From: Glandiceps talaboti
Lineage: Eukaryota > Hemichordata > Enteropneusta > Spengelidae
DNA: 64,000 nucleotides
Direction of reading: 5' to 3'
NCBI RefSeq assembly: GCF_964340395.1
Contig: NC_135554.1
Location: 14,620,592 to 14,684,591 of the forward strand
Below are positions 1 through 14,700 of this stretch, one piece after another (position 1 is the first letter of the stretch; every line of letters starts with the position of its first letter). The translations under genes and the position numbers were made by a program. The notes under the pieces were generated by a model that did not search any database, was not told the DNA's origin, and worked only from the letters and a program-made list of their open reading frames with translations.

Positions 1-135
1 ACATAACACATAACACAAAACACATAACACATAACACATAACACAAAACACATAACACATAACACATAACACATAACACATAACACATAACACATAACAC
101 ATAACACAAAACACAAAACACATAACACATAAACA
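1..135. repeat. CATAACA simple tandem repeat
   Basis: The 7-base unit CATAACA, with scattered CAAAACA variants, repeats from the window edge to about 135. It probably lies in an intron of the arylsulfatase gene, because the first exon seen begins at 262. The array is cut by the window edge, so its full length is unknown. Confidence 0.9.
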
Positions 136-261
136 ATGAGCTTGCGATCAATTCTGAAGACTGGACTTTCGATCCTTACAATCAATGATGATAATTATGA
201 TGAATATTTTTTTATCAATTTCAGTGTAGTATATTCTATAACTTGTTTTTCATGTCGTTAG

Positions 262-2419
<2,158 letters not shown>

Positions 2420-2610
2420 GATGCATAGGGTGTCGGTGCGTGGCCCCTGTTTAGTTGTTTCGTATTCTTGGTCACAAACGTCGGAACTGAACTACCAGTA
2501 TTGAAATGTCGGAGAGATTTATACCTTTCATTATACAATCCAAGTTATTGAGTTGCTTTAAATTTTGAGCTTATCGTTACACTTTTTATCATGAAGATTT
2601 TTAGTTTGTC

Positions 2611-2616
2611 AATAAA
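2611..2616 (+). terminator. Poly(A) signal AATAAA of the sulfatase gene
   Basis: A canonical AATAAA lies 192 bases after the sulfatase stop codon and is followed by a TG/T-rich stretch (TGTGGTGTGTGTTTTTTATT) suited to a downstream element. It is the first AATAAA after the stop. Confidence 0.6.
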
Positions 2617-2834
2617 ATCGAATTATTTTCTCACAAAATGTGGTGTGTGTTTTTTATTTAGATCCTCAACTGTAAAAGGAAAATATTTCACTTTCTTTAG
2701 AACTGTACAGCTGCATTGTTCAAGTGTTATCATACATTATTTCCATTATTAAACACTTGAAAAGGTTGCTTTTGTTCTTTTTACGTATAAATATACAGAA
2801 TATGTGATGGTGTATTACAATACATAACATTACA

Positions 2835-2936
2835 TAGCCTGGAATCCGTGTGAAATGGGGATTTTGAATTAGTTATTTCCCCATGAATTGGAAATCAAAC
2901 TTCAAAATCCCCAATCGCCTGGATTCTAGTAGGCTA
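2835..2936. mobile_element. 102-bp hairpin MITE with 9-bp target-site duplication
   Basis: The ends TAGCCTGGAATCC and GGATTCTAGTAGGCTA are inverted, as are the inner blocks ATGGGGATTTTGAA and TTCAAAATCCCCA. Both sides are flanked by the same nine bases AACATTACA (2826-2834 and 2937-2945). A 9-bp duplication is the habit of Mutator-like (MULE) transposons, so this is best read as a non-autonomous MULE-type MITE. The superfamily is inference from the duplication length only. Confidence 0.8.
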
Positions 2937-3810
2937 AACATTACACGATGTAAGATTACCCCCCCCCCCCCTCCCACTCAATTTTAATGTGTACCTGTAC
3001 ATGTATGTAGAATTGATGAAACAACTATTGTATCTGCCTTATTCCATCTAAAATCACATGGTGACGTAAATCTAAGACCATGACACTCTTTCGAAAATTT
3101 CACGTGTAAATTAATTATCGCCATAGTTACTGAAGTTATTAATTTATTGATTCCACGCTAGCTGCATAAAGTCTTTGGAAACGTCTGACGACGAGTGTCA
3201 TCTGTAGAGAATGTGTGCAATAAGTCTCTCCATTGTTGCTATGGTTTCAGTGCTTATCGATGTCTTCCTCATTGAAATAAAATTAACTATTTCCTGTCAT
3301 GTTTAGAAGATGATTTGTGAACCATACAACACGACAACAACTTGTATCGCTTACCATCAAACCTTTTGTAATTGTAGAGGGCGCTGTAACTCAAATCCTC
3401 TGAATCTGTCTAGTATCAAATGCACGGGCACCATTTAATATGTAATAAATTTAATTTTCAGTAATAGAACCAGCCTGCTCAAGCAGGCCTCTTCAGGGCT
3501 CTACTCTATTGAGCATTCTTTTATAAATGTAACAAAAAAATTAAATAACAGACCTTGTGTATAAACAGTTTTATGTGTGTTCTATAAAATTCAGATACCA
3601 CTCACGTATATAGGGTGACTGTGTTAATGACAAGCAAATATTATATATGTATATGTTCATTGATTATTGTAACATTCTGACAATCGTGCAGCGTTGATTC
3701 GATATGCTTAAAGAAGGCTCATAAACTTACTAGTATGTGTCAATAATATCATGGGCTCGAAGACTGGAATCGCATTAGAAAAATATGTTCGATCTGCATG
3801 TAATATCATA

Positions 3811-3813
<3 letters not shown>

Positions 3814-3902
<89 letters not shown>
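3814..3902. repeat. TA dinucleotide microsatellite
   Basis: About 44 uninterrupted TA units, upstream of the MFSD14 promoter. The Tyr-Ile frame across it is an artefact of the repeat. Confidence 0.97.
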
Positions 3903-3907
<5 letters not shown>

Positions 3908-4449
3908 AAAAAGTATTTATAAAACAGAGTCGTGAAATGAATATCTGTCCAGTACAGAGGGTGGTTTATTGAAATGCGTATTACAAAAAGAGACGGGTAT
4001 TTCCCTTTCACCTTTCAACTTCAGACTTTTTAGATCTTTTTACCTTAGGCTACCATTTGTCAATTGTATACGAACAAGCACATTTAAAATGTTTCATGTC
4101 ACTGTTATATTTGTTTTAATTAGTTCTTCCTCCGATAAAGCTTACATCGAACTTACTACTGTTGTATATGGAATTATACTTTTGATTGACAATGTCACTC
4201 GGTGTCATCACGTCATTTTGCAGCCGGAGTCACAATCATTGAATGGATTGACATTTCTTTATATCGACTCTCACGAATAATATACATGTTTCATTCTTCA
4301 ATTCATTTCAGTTTCAATAGTGATTTTATCAAACGATTTTTTAATACTTTTCCTGAGAAGTCATCCCTCGCATCATGCGCATGGTGCCCCCGCTGTCCTT
4401 AGAGAAAACAATATCCATCATGATTCATCATACGATCGAATCAGCGGCA

Positions 4450-4596
4450 TAAACACACGTGACGTCAGAATTGAGATGCATTCTGGGATGGAAATAATGG
4501 CGACCTTCTGTAATCACCTGATATGCACTCACAGCAACAGTACAGCCAGATGGTGAAATTATACAAGAAATTGCTAATATTAACAATAATTTCAAG
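4450..4596 (+). promoter_or_regulatory. MFSD14 proximal promoter and 5' leader with a short uORF
   Basis: A full CRE palindrome TGACGTCA lies at 4460-4467, and GCATTCTGGGA at 4478-4488 matches the core of the ZNF143/SBF motif found at many animal housekeeping promoters. An upstream ATG at 4497 in good context (AATAATGG) opens a 19-codon uORF that stops at 4554-4556, 40 bases before the main start at 4597. The transcription start is not visible directly. If it lies upstream of 4497, the uORF would be expected to damp translation of the main frame. Confidence 0.5.
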
Positions 4597-7500
4597 ATGA
4601 TTGGGAAGAAGAGAAAGAGGCAATCTCATCCTATGGCATGGAACAAAAAGACACTCATAAAAGACAGCGGTGGGACGGTGAGTCTTGACGTACGTGTGTA
4701 CGTACGACGACTTCAATACACGTCGGTTATGATCGAAAGTGAATCCATACGAACAACTCACTATCACTAGTTGTGAAATTTCATGGCGTCACGCAAATAT
4801 CTTTTCTCAACAGTTTTTATTACGATCTTTCAGTCAAAAGATAAATATTATATAATCGATTCTGTTACAATGAAATCGTATATTTTATCCAATCTGCGAG
4901 TATGTCCCCGTATTCATGTATTTAACAAAGAACACGTATGGTTAACGTTGTAACAGGAAATGGTAAAACTTGTCGCTGATATTCGAAATGACAGGTATCG
5001 GTTGACGAAATGTACTGTTTTTTACGTCCACGGAGAACCAGCTGTTTGACTGATTTCCTCATGCCACTCAGTAAAACACAACTTACATGATTGTGTAATA
5101 CACTTTACTTTCAAACATTTGCAAAAATTGTTTATCGACACAACCACGGAAGTAACTTTAAAGTGCAGTGTTTCTGAGAAATACTAAATATAAAAAACCT
5201 TACTTCATTGAAGTAGTTACAGGGATTTGAGGACACCCCAAAATGAATAAGTTACTGCCTTTATATCAGTACTTTATAATTAAAAAAAATCAGTCATTTT
5301 GAACAGTCTGTTAATTCTATGTAATACCATAGACTGTATATCATACTACATATGTATATGTAGACTGTATTGAACACTTATGTGGCAGGGTTGGTATTAA
5401 CCGTACACTATTTGTGTAGTAGTAGAGATAGACCTACATTATATCTACAGTGCATGTATTTTAAAAGCAACGATGTGAACCTAGTATAAACAATAAGGGA
5501 AATCGTTCATAACAGACATTGTACTTTGATATTCTGGTTGTAGATTACCCAAAGCGTGAAAGGTCATATTAACAAGTAATATCAAAGTAATATTTCAACC
5601 ATTTTACATTGAACCAGATGATAAACATAAATCCGGTAGGCAGAAGTCCAAACTAGTTAGATATTATTGAGTTCATTAGGACATAACAATAGGTGAGAGA
5701 TAGAGTGATATATACTAGCTTAGGAGCTTTGTGGATTTTGACTCTGGTCATCTGTGTTGAGAGGTCATTGTCAAAATCAAACAAGCAAAGGTCAGAAGTT
5801 AGATACATATACATGTAGTGTACTACATTACATGATCGACCTGTAGTGTTACAGTCACTACAGTCAATGGAATACCAAACTGTTGATTTTTTATCAAGAA
5901 ATTAAATTATAAGAATTTAAAGTGCAGTCTCAGTCTGTCAGGTTATTATTATTATGACTAAATGTGAATTTGAAATGTTGTGACTCATTGGAGGTGAAAA
6001 CAGTGGCTTCTCATCAAATGAATGCATAAAACATTATACGTTCATGAGGAAATCAATTTGTCATGTGACATCAACATTTAACAATCACTTCTACATATTG
6101 TACGTCAATTTTTATGATTCTGACTACATTGTATATCAGGACAGAGGTTTGGATGGGTTAATTGCCCTGTAGTGAAAGACAAAATTTTGTTGAGTGTCAA
6201 AGTGATAAAAACTAGGCTTTCTTGTGAGTCAACATACTGCCACTGTAAGGGATAGGGGAAAGCCAAGTTTTGATGGGTCACAACTTCACAAGCATTTGCT
6301 GTGTGTCAGTGGCACGTAGAGGGCATACTGGTAATGAGTGAGGTCTATGATTATATGACATATTTACCATAGTATATGTACATGTATTAAAACATGTCAT
6401 TTACCAGTCTTGAGCATACTTCAAAGACACTGGGCTTAGCTTTATATTATAGAAACATTTTGCAATGGTTTCTGTACAAAACCTTTTGTGAGCACCAAAG
6501 AATTTTATCTACATAGCCTGTATACTGTAACATCAATCATCCCTAACCCTAATGTCATACTTTTTTTCATTTTGTCTGGATTACAAAACTATGTAAACAG
6601 TGTAGGCAACATAACATATTATCTAGGCCATGTATTCTCCAGTATCGCAGTCTTCAATTACAAATATAAGAATGTAATTGTATTTATCACAATGAACCTT
6701 ATCTGACAGTAGATGTTATAATTCTATTATCTTACAGGGTATAGGAAATCCAAGTATTTACCATGCACTTATAGTCATCTTTTTAGAATTTTTTGCCTGG
6801 GGATTATTAACATCCCCGATGATCAATGTAAGTATAGTCTAACTTTATCATCATCTAATATCTAGTGATTTACAGTCAGTGACATTTAGTTCTCCTTTTT
6901 ACGTCTGTGTAACTGTATGACGTCTAATGAATGTAATGACAGGAAAGATGCAGTCCTCTATGTGAAAACATACTAGTATATATTGAGGATATTGGTCTGA
7001 CTGGATTGTGTTCCTCTGGTATTGATGATGTGTGTCTAATTATTGATTGTGTGATCTTTAGAAATCCATTACTTCTACCCAACCAGAAAGACTATAGAGT
7101 TTCAAAATAGGCAACACGTTATTTTCTACATCTCACACAACGTTTCTTGTGACGAATTACATGAATAAAATAAGGCACTGATAGCGTTAACACACATGAA
7201 AGGTTATATTTTATCTCACTGTGAACACAAATAAAACTGTTGTGTTTGGATCTTCCTTGTTTCATCTGATATAAATGTTGATTTGTGTTCACATTGAGAT
7301 AAAATATACCATTTTATATGCTTACATGCCATCAGTGTCTGATAGCTGTTTGTGTATTTTGTAATATGTAACAAAAAAATCTTGTGTAAAACATAAAAAA
7401 GCATCATGCTGCCTAATTGAAACTCAATAGTCTCTCTGGTTTGGTAGTAGTTTAGAATACCTGACATTATGACTTGTAAACAGTGAATGTAGGATACTAG

Positions 7501-8744
7501 GCTATATCATGACAAATACATACTTGCTATGCCCACACACTTGATAATTGTGTAACATGAAACTGAGATTATGAAGTACTAAACAACATGTAAATTCCTC
7601 ATAACACACTTCCTGCATACACTGATACAGTCTGCAGTGACTAGTACATGCACACAGAAATGGTATATGATTGTCACATACTAACTTTTGATCAGAACGG
7701 TGCTTAATCAAGGGTGGTTAATTGTTTAATCACTGCTGGTCAGTTTGAAAGTGCCAAGAATTCTTCTCCTTTGGGGGTGAGATCAATAGTTCAATGTAGG
7801 ATAAAAACTGTAATTCCTTTAGTTAGGAATGGGAGATTGAACTATTTTAGTTTTCGTCTGATAAAAGTGATTTTATTTTTAATGGAACCTAGTTTTTACC
7901 CATAAGTATTAATATGTCGTCAAATCAAGAAATGGAAGACTTTTTGTTATTATAACAATGGAATGGCAATGAAATACATTCAAGTGTCAATAAAAGAGAA
8001 ATTTTCTCACAACAAACTGGCTTTGTATTTATAGTGCATACATTATTTTATATCCATGTCTTTATAGTATTGTAATAGTAATAATGCAACACATTATTTC
8101 ATAAATATACATTATGGTATATTTGTGTCTTTATTATTTATTTCTATGATAAAATATCTTTATTCAAGGTAAAACTCAATAAGCATTGCAAACAATGCAG
8201 TGTTGAAGGCAGCAGGGTCAGCTTGCTTCCATTGCCCTAGTACATCAAACCGATAATATTACCACATTTGATGAACATATTTTATGTTGTATTTATGTCT
8301 CCTATAGCCAGTGCATGATATGGTACATTTTGTGAATAGCTTGTGTACATGTAGATTATATTTATATATTTCTCTTTCAGACATTACATGATACATTTCA
8401 TGAGCATACATTCTTAATGAATGGATTAATACAAGGAGTAAAGGTAAGAACACATTAATGGAATTACAGTGTTCAACATTTTGATGACACTTAAGGTTTC
8501 AGTCGTGATGTGAGTGGAAGTCTAAATTTCCCACATGTAGGTTCTTTTTTAGTTTACTAACTAGGTTTTTAAAACATGGCATATACTAGCAGATCATTTT
8601 GTCATGGGGATAAGTTAAATTCAGAATCCACTCAAAAGTAATATTTTGATGACTTTCCTACACAGACTGTATATAATGTGTGTGTGTATGTATGTATGTA
8701 TGTATGTATGTATGTATGTATGTATGTATGTATGTATGTATGTA

Positions 8745-8794
<50 letters not shown>

Positions 8795-11700
8795 CATGCA
8801 TGCATGCATGTGATCAAGTGTATGCATGCAAGCATGTATGTTTGTCTGTCTGTGTCTGTCTGTATGTATGTATGTATGTCTGTCTGTCTGTCTGTCTGTC
8901 TGTCCACACATTTTAAAATTTATGAAATGATTGAAATGATTAAGATGTCAAAATTTCATATGCATTTTCTATATTCATATTTAAAGATATTGATAGAAAA
9001 GATTGATCTAGGTAAAGTGAATATGAAGGAAAGACAGTGATATACTATGTTTTCATGAAATATCTCAATAACTAACATTTTTCAGTTATTCTCAAAAACA
9101 TTAGTACTAGACAAAAAAAATGAATATATGTGATAGAAACATGTGAATATAAAGATTATAAAAAGAGGGAAATGACATTATTTTATTATGACTTTAGAAA
9201 AACTGTGTTGTTGATTTAAGATAATATATATTTTGTTATACCACACACATGTCAAGTTGAATGCATTCAAACACAAAATATGGGATTTATACTCAGGTTA
9301 CTGTATGTCATGACATACATCTGCAATACTCAACATATGAGTTAAAACCTTCAAAGTCACTGTTATACTAATACTTACTACAGTCTTCCCAATTTTTCAT
9401 AAATTATGCTTGCACAGGTAGATATTATTCCCCAATATTTTTCTTGATTCAGCCACAAAGTAGTCATGATTTTAGTGTACTGTCAAATATTTGACTTGAA
9501 AAATGACAAGGCAGTCCCCTTTATAGGTCATCTGTATTTTCTTAGGCTGAACTAAATTTTTTTGGGGAATGATACTGTTTATTTTGGCGCATGAGAAATT
9601 TGGCAGAATGGTAGTTTAGGATGTGTCAGGGGTACTTTAATTTAGTGAATATTGCAAGGGGAAAGTAGACACTATTTATAAACATTTGATCCAGTCAGCC
9701 TGCCATATTCAATGCAACTGTTGTTGACACCTTTAACAACAGCTGAATATATAGAAATATGACAACTCATAAGGTATGTTAGCGGGACTTATTTCCGTGG
9801 AAAAAGCTTTTGCACATATTTAGCTAAAATGAATCTAGTGCTGAAAAACGTATGACTGCAGTATGAGACATCATTGCTATGTTGTGGACATAAGTAATGA
9901 ATGCTATTAAAGATAAAGCTGGTTTAGGGGAGATAGTCAAACCTTATGTTTAATTCATGATGCTAACAGATGAAATTGTAACGTCAGTACATGTACAAGG
10001 ATATAGTCCATTTACTACAACCAGCTGTCTGTCTCTAGACAAGGTTGATTTTATTTCATTGTTTATTTAACCTTCTTCAGTTTTAAATTATGAATACATA
10101 TGTGGAATGCTGTTTTGGAAGGAAACTGGTGATGGTTTGGTAGACATTTTTTTGGGGAGAGGAAATATGTATATAATTGGAAAAAAAAAGGGTTTAAAAC
10201 AGCTGTTCACTGTTCAGTGATTATCATTAAATGATGCTATCACATTAATATATATGTGTACATGTATAGGTACACTACAATGTGTAAGAAGTATTGGTCC
10301 ATGTAATCCCCAGCTGCTATTATGCAGGCTGTTTGAATTCAGTAATTGTTGTTTGCTTAATATAGATTGTAGAAGGTCAGCTCTCAATGCTGTGTTCTAT
10401 TACTTTGAAATACTGTCATAATGTAATGCTCCTTCTCTGGGTATCCCCTCCCTCTAACACTCCCCCTCTGGGTATAACTTCACTGTAACACTCCTCCTCT
10501 GGGTATCCCCCCCCTCTAACACCCCAACACCCCCCCTTATCTGGCCCCTCTCTCTAACATTCCCCCTGGGTATCCCCGCATTCAAACACCCTCCCCTCTG
10601 AGTATCTCCCCCCCCCCCCCCTCGTAACACTCACACTCAAGTTTTGTTTTTCAAGCTAGGTTGACAAATCAGACTAAATTCAGTCTATTCATTCATTCAT
10701 TCATTCATTCATTCATTCATTCATTCATATATATATATAAAGAGTAGTCTTAATATTTGATTCAGTAGTTTTTAGCAGTTAATTTATTCTAAAGAGTAAA
10801 TAAGAAGAGATAGGATGTAAACATTCATTCTGAAAATGTTCTAATACTAGACTTATAATATAGGCAAAGTGTTTGTAGCAGACAATTCAAATGAGTTGTT
10901 TTTGAAGAAAATGAAAACAATTGAAATTCTGGTTGACTTGTTTAAACATGGCTCTGACTATCACAAAATAGTCTTGCAATGGACAGTATATGTAGCTTTG
11001 TAGAATTAATTCTATTCTACCATCTGTCTTGTATCATTCCTTCAATTTTCATGCATCCATATTTAGAAACTCTCTGTTCTGAAAGTCTATGAATGTTTGA
11101 GTATATAATATTATCTTTATATTTAAAAATACATAGTATTAAAATGTCCATATGGACAAGGATTTGGTATTTATTTTTTATTTTTTATTTATAAAGCAAT
11201 TTTATCATGGCTTCCTACTTGAAAAAATGAATTTGAAACAACATTGACCAAGTCTGTGTTTGTATCTCAATAAACTGCAAAAGATTAATAAAATGTGTAA
11301 AATGTTTGTTATTGTGCGTACATTAACAAACTTTTTACACATTTTTTAGCTTTTATGCAAGGTATTGAGTTACAAACACAGACTTGGTCTTTGTTATTTC
11401 ACAGTGATTTTACAAGTAGAAAGCCATGATAAAATTGTTTTTTAAATTAAAAAATCCAAAACAAATACCCAATCCTCATCCATATGGCCACTTTAACAGT
11501 TGTCAGTATGTGTGGAAGGTAGTTTTGTATACTATAAACTATATAATATATATAACTAGTGGCGTATGGCTATAAAGAACAGTGTATGATAATGAGTGGC
11601 AGGAGTCTCTGAGTATGAGACCTTGTAATATCTGTATGCAACAGTTTAAAACATGGATATTATATACTTTTATGCTGGTATGTGTTGTGAAATAAATAAA

Positions 11701-14700
11701 TTATTGACTACATAAATATATCAATTTACAAAATCTAAAACTAGACATTGAATCTTCATGAATTTATTCCAGACTACAGTCATTTATGAGGTCTTGCATT
11801 GTCTGTATGTAATACATGGATGCAATATACTTATATACTGGTATATGTTCAATTTACAAAATCTTAAAGTAGGTAGTGAATCACCATATTTCAGAGTGAA
11901 TGAGATGACCTCATCACCGTTGTAAAGGTCACACTTTACATACATGTAGTGATTAAAATGATATCAAAGTTTGTTGGCCCAGGTATTGACTAAAACAGAC
12001 CAAAGGACTACCTTTTGTTGGATAGTTTAAAAAAAAAAAGACAACAGTTTATTGACCCTTGGTTTACATTTCTAAAAGTCTATACATTGGAACTGCATTG
12101 TTTTTCATGATTTTATTTGACAATAGACACCAATTATTGTACTTTCTTTCATCAGTGAACAAAGTGTAATGTGTTAGTTACTTTACTAGGTGTGATGTAA
12201 TCAGATACCTGTTAGGATTAACTGAATTTCATGTTTGTTCAGGAAATTAGCATGACATAGTTTTATGAACATAATAATTCATGTCAAATATTGTAAATCC
12301 AGTTGCCACTGCAGTCATATTTTATTATAAATACAACAACATAGTACGTTGTCATTTTTGATCACCAAGTATGGACAAAATTATTTGTTATTAGCCATAT
12401 TTACCATGTATGATAAACGAATGTGGACAGAATTATTTGTTATTAGCCATATTTACCATGTATGATAACCGAGTATGGACAAAATTATTTGTTATTAGCC
12501 ATATTTACCATGTATGATAACTGAGTATGGACAAAATTATTTGTTATTAGCCATATTTACCATGTACGATAACCAAGTATGGACAAAATTATTTGTTATT
12601 AGCCATATTTACCATTTATGATAACTGAGTATGGACAGAATTATTTGTTATTAGCCATATTTACCATGTATGATAACTGAGTATGGACAGAATTATTTGT
12701 TATTAGCCATATTTACCATGTACGATAACCGAGTATGGACAAAATTAATTGTTAGCCATATTTACCATGTATGATAACCGAATGTGGACAAAATTATTTG
12801 TTATTAGCCATATTTACCATTTATGATAACCAAGTATGGACAGAATTATTTGTTATTAGCCATATTTACCATGTATGATAACCAAGTATGGACAAAATTA
12901 TTTGTTATTAGCCATATTTACCATTTATGATAACCAAGTATGGACAAAATTATTTGTTATTAGCCATATTTACCATGTATGATAACCAAGTATGGACAGA
13001 ATTATTTGTTATTAGCCATATTTACCATGTATGATAACCAAGTATGGACAAAATTATTTGTTATTAGCCATATTTACCATGTATGATAACCAAGTATGGA
13101 CAAAATTATTTGTTATTAGCCATATTTACCATTTATGATAACCAAGTATGGACAAAATTATTTGTTATTAGCCATATTTACCATGTATGATAACCAAGTA
13201 TGGACAGAATTATTTGTTATTAGCCATATTTACCATGTATGATAACCAAGTATGGACAAAATTATTTGTTATTAGCCATATTTACCATTTATGATAACCA
13301 AGTATGGACAAAATTATTTGTTATTAGCCATATTTACCATGTATGATAACCAAGTATGGACAAAATTATTTGTTATTAGCCATATTTACCATGTATGATA
13401 ACTAAGTATGGACAAAATTATTTGTTATTAGCCATATTTACCATGTATGATAACCAAGTATGGACAAAATTATTTGTTATTAGCCATATTTACCATGTAT
13501 GATAACTGAGTATGGACAGAATTATTTGTTATTAGCCATATTTACCATGTATGATAACCAAGTATGGACAAAATTATTTGTTATTAGCCATATTTACCAT
13601 TTATGATAACTGAGTATGGACAGAATTATTTGTTATTAGCCATATTTACCTTGTATGATAACTGAGTATGGACAGAATTATTTGTTATTAGCCATATTTA
13701 CCATGTATGATAACTGAATATGGACAAAATTATTTGTTATTAGCCATATTTACCATGTATGATAACTGAGTATGGACAAAATTATTTGTTATTAGCCATA
13801 TTTACCATTTATGATAACCAAGTATGGACAGAATTATTTGTTATTAGCCATATTTACCATGTATGATAACTGAATATGGACAAAATTATTTGTTATTAGC
13901 CATATTTACCATTTATGATAACTGAATATGGACAAATTTATTTGTTATTAGCCATATTTACCATTTATGATAACTGAGTATGGACAAAATTATTTGTTAT
14001 TAGCCATATTTACCATTTATGATAACCAAGTATGGACAAAATTATTTGTTATTAGCCATATTTACCATGTATGATAACTGAGTATGGACAAAATTATTTG
14101 TTATTAGCCATATTTACCATTTATGATAACTGAGTATGGACAAAATTATTTGTTATTAGCCATATTTACCATGTATGATAACCAAGTATGGACAAAATTA
14201 TTTGTTATTAGCCATATTTACCATTTATGATAACCAAGTATGGACAAAATTATTTGTTATTAGCCATATTTACCATGTATGATAACTGAGTATGGACAGA
14301 ATTATTTGTTATTAGTCATATTTACCATGTATGATAACCAAGTATGGACAAAATTATTTGTTATTAGCCATATTTACCATGTATGATAACTGTGTATGGA
14401 CAAAATTATTTGTTATTAGCCATATTTACCATGTATGATAACTGTGTATGGACAAAATTATTTGTTATTAGCCATATTTACCATTTATGATAACCAAGTA
14501 TGGACAGAATTATTTGTTATTAGCCATATTTACCATGTATGATAACCAAGTATGGACAAAATTATTTGTTATTAGCCATATTTACCTTGTATGATAACTG
14601 AATATGGACAAAATTATTTGTTATTAGCCATATTTACCATGTATGATAACTGTGTATGGACAAAATTATTTGTTATTAGCCATATTTACCATGTATGATA

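Larger units (their letters stand above)
2620..4440. other. Intergenic region, arylsulfatase to MFSD14
   Basis: No exon-like frame was recognised here. The stretch holds a 102-bp hairpin element (2835-2936), a C run near 2960, and a TA microsatellite. Around 3460-3500 a GCCTGCT/AGCAGGC hairpin next to CTCTTCAG may be the decayed end of a retroelement; the match is too short to classify. Confidence 0.6.

Noticed and set aside
3455-3505. Penelope-type 3' hairpin (GCCTGCT...AGCAGGC beside CTCTTCAG)
   Set aside because: The match is about 30 bases with no coding remnant beside it, so it cannot be separated from chance.
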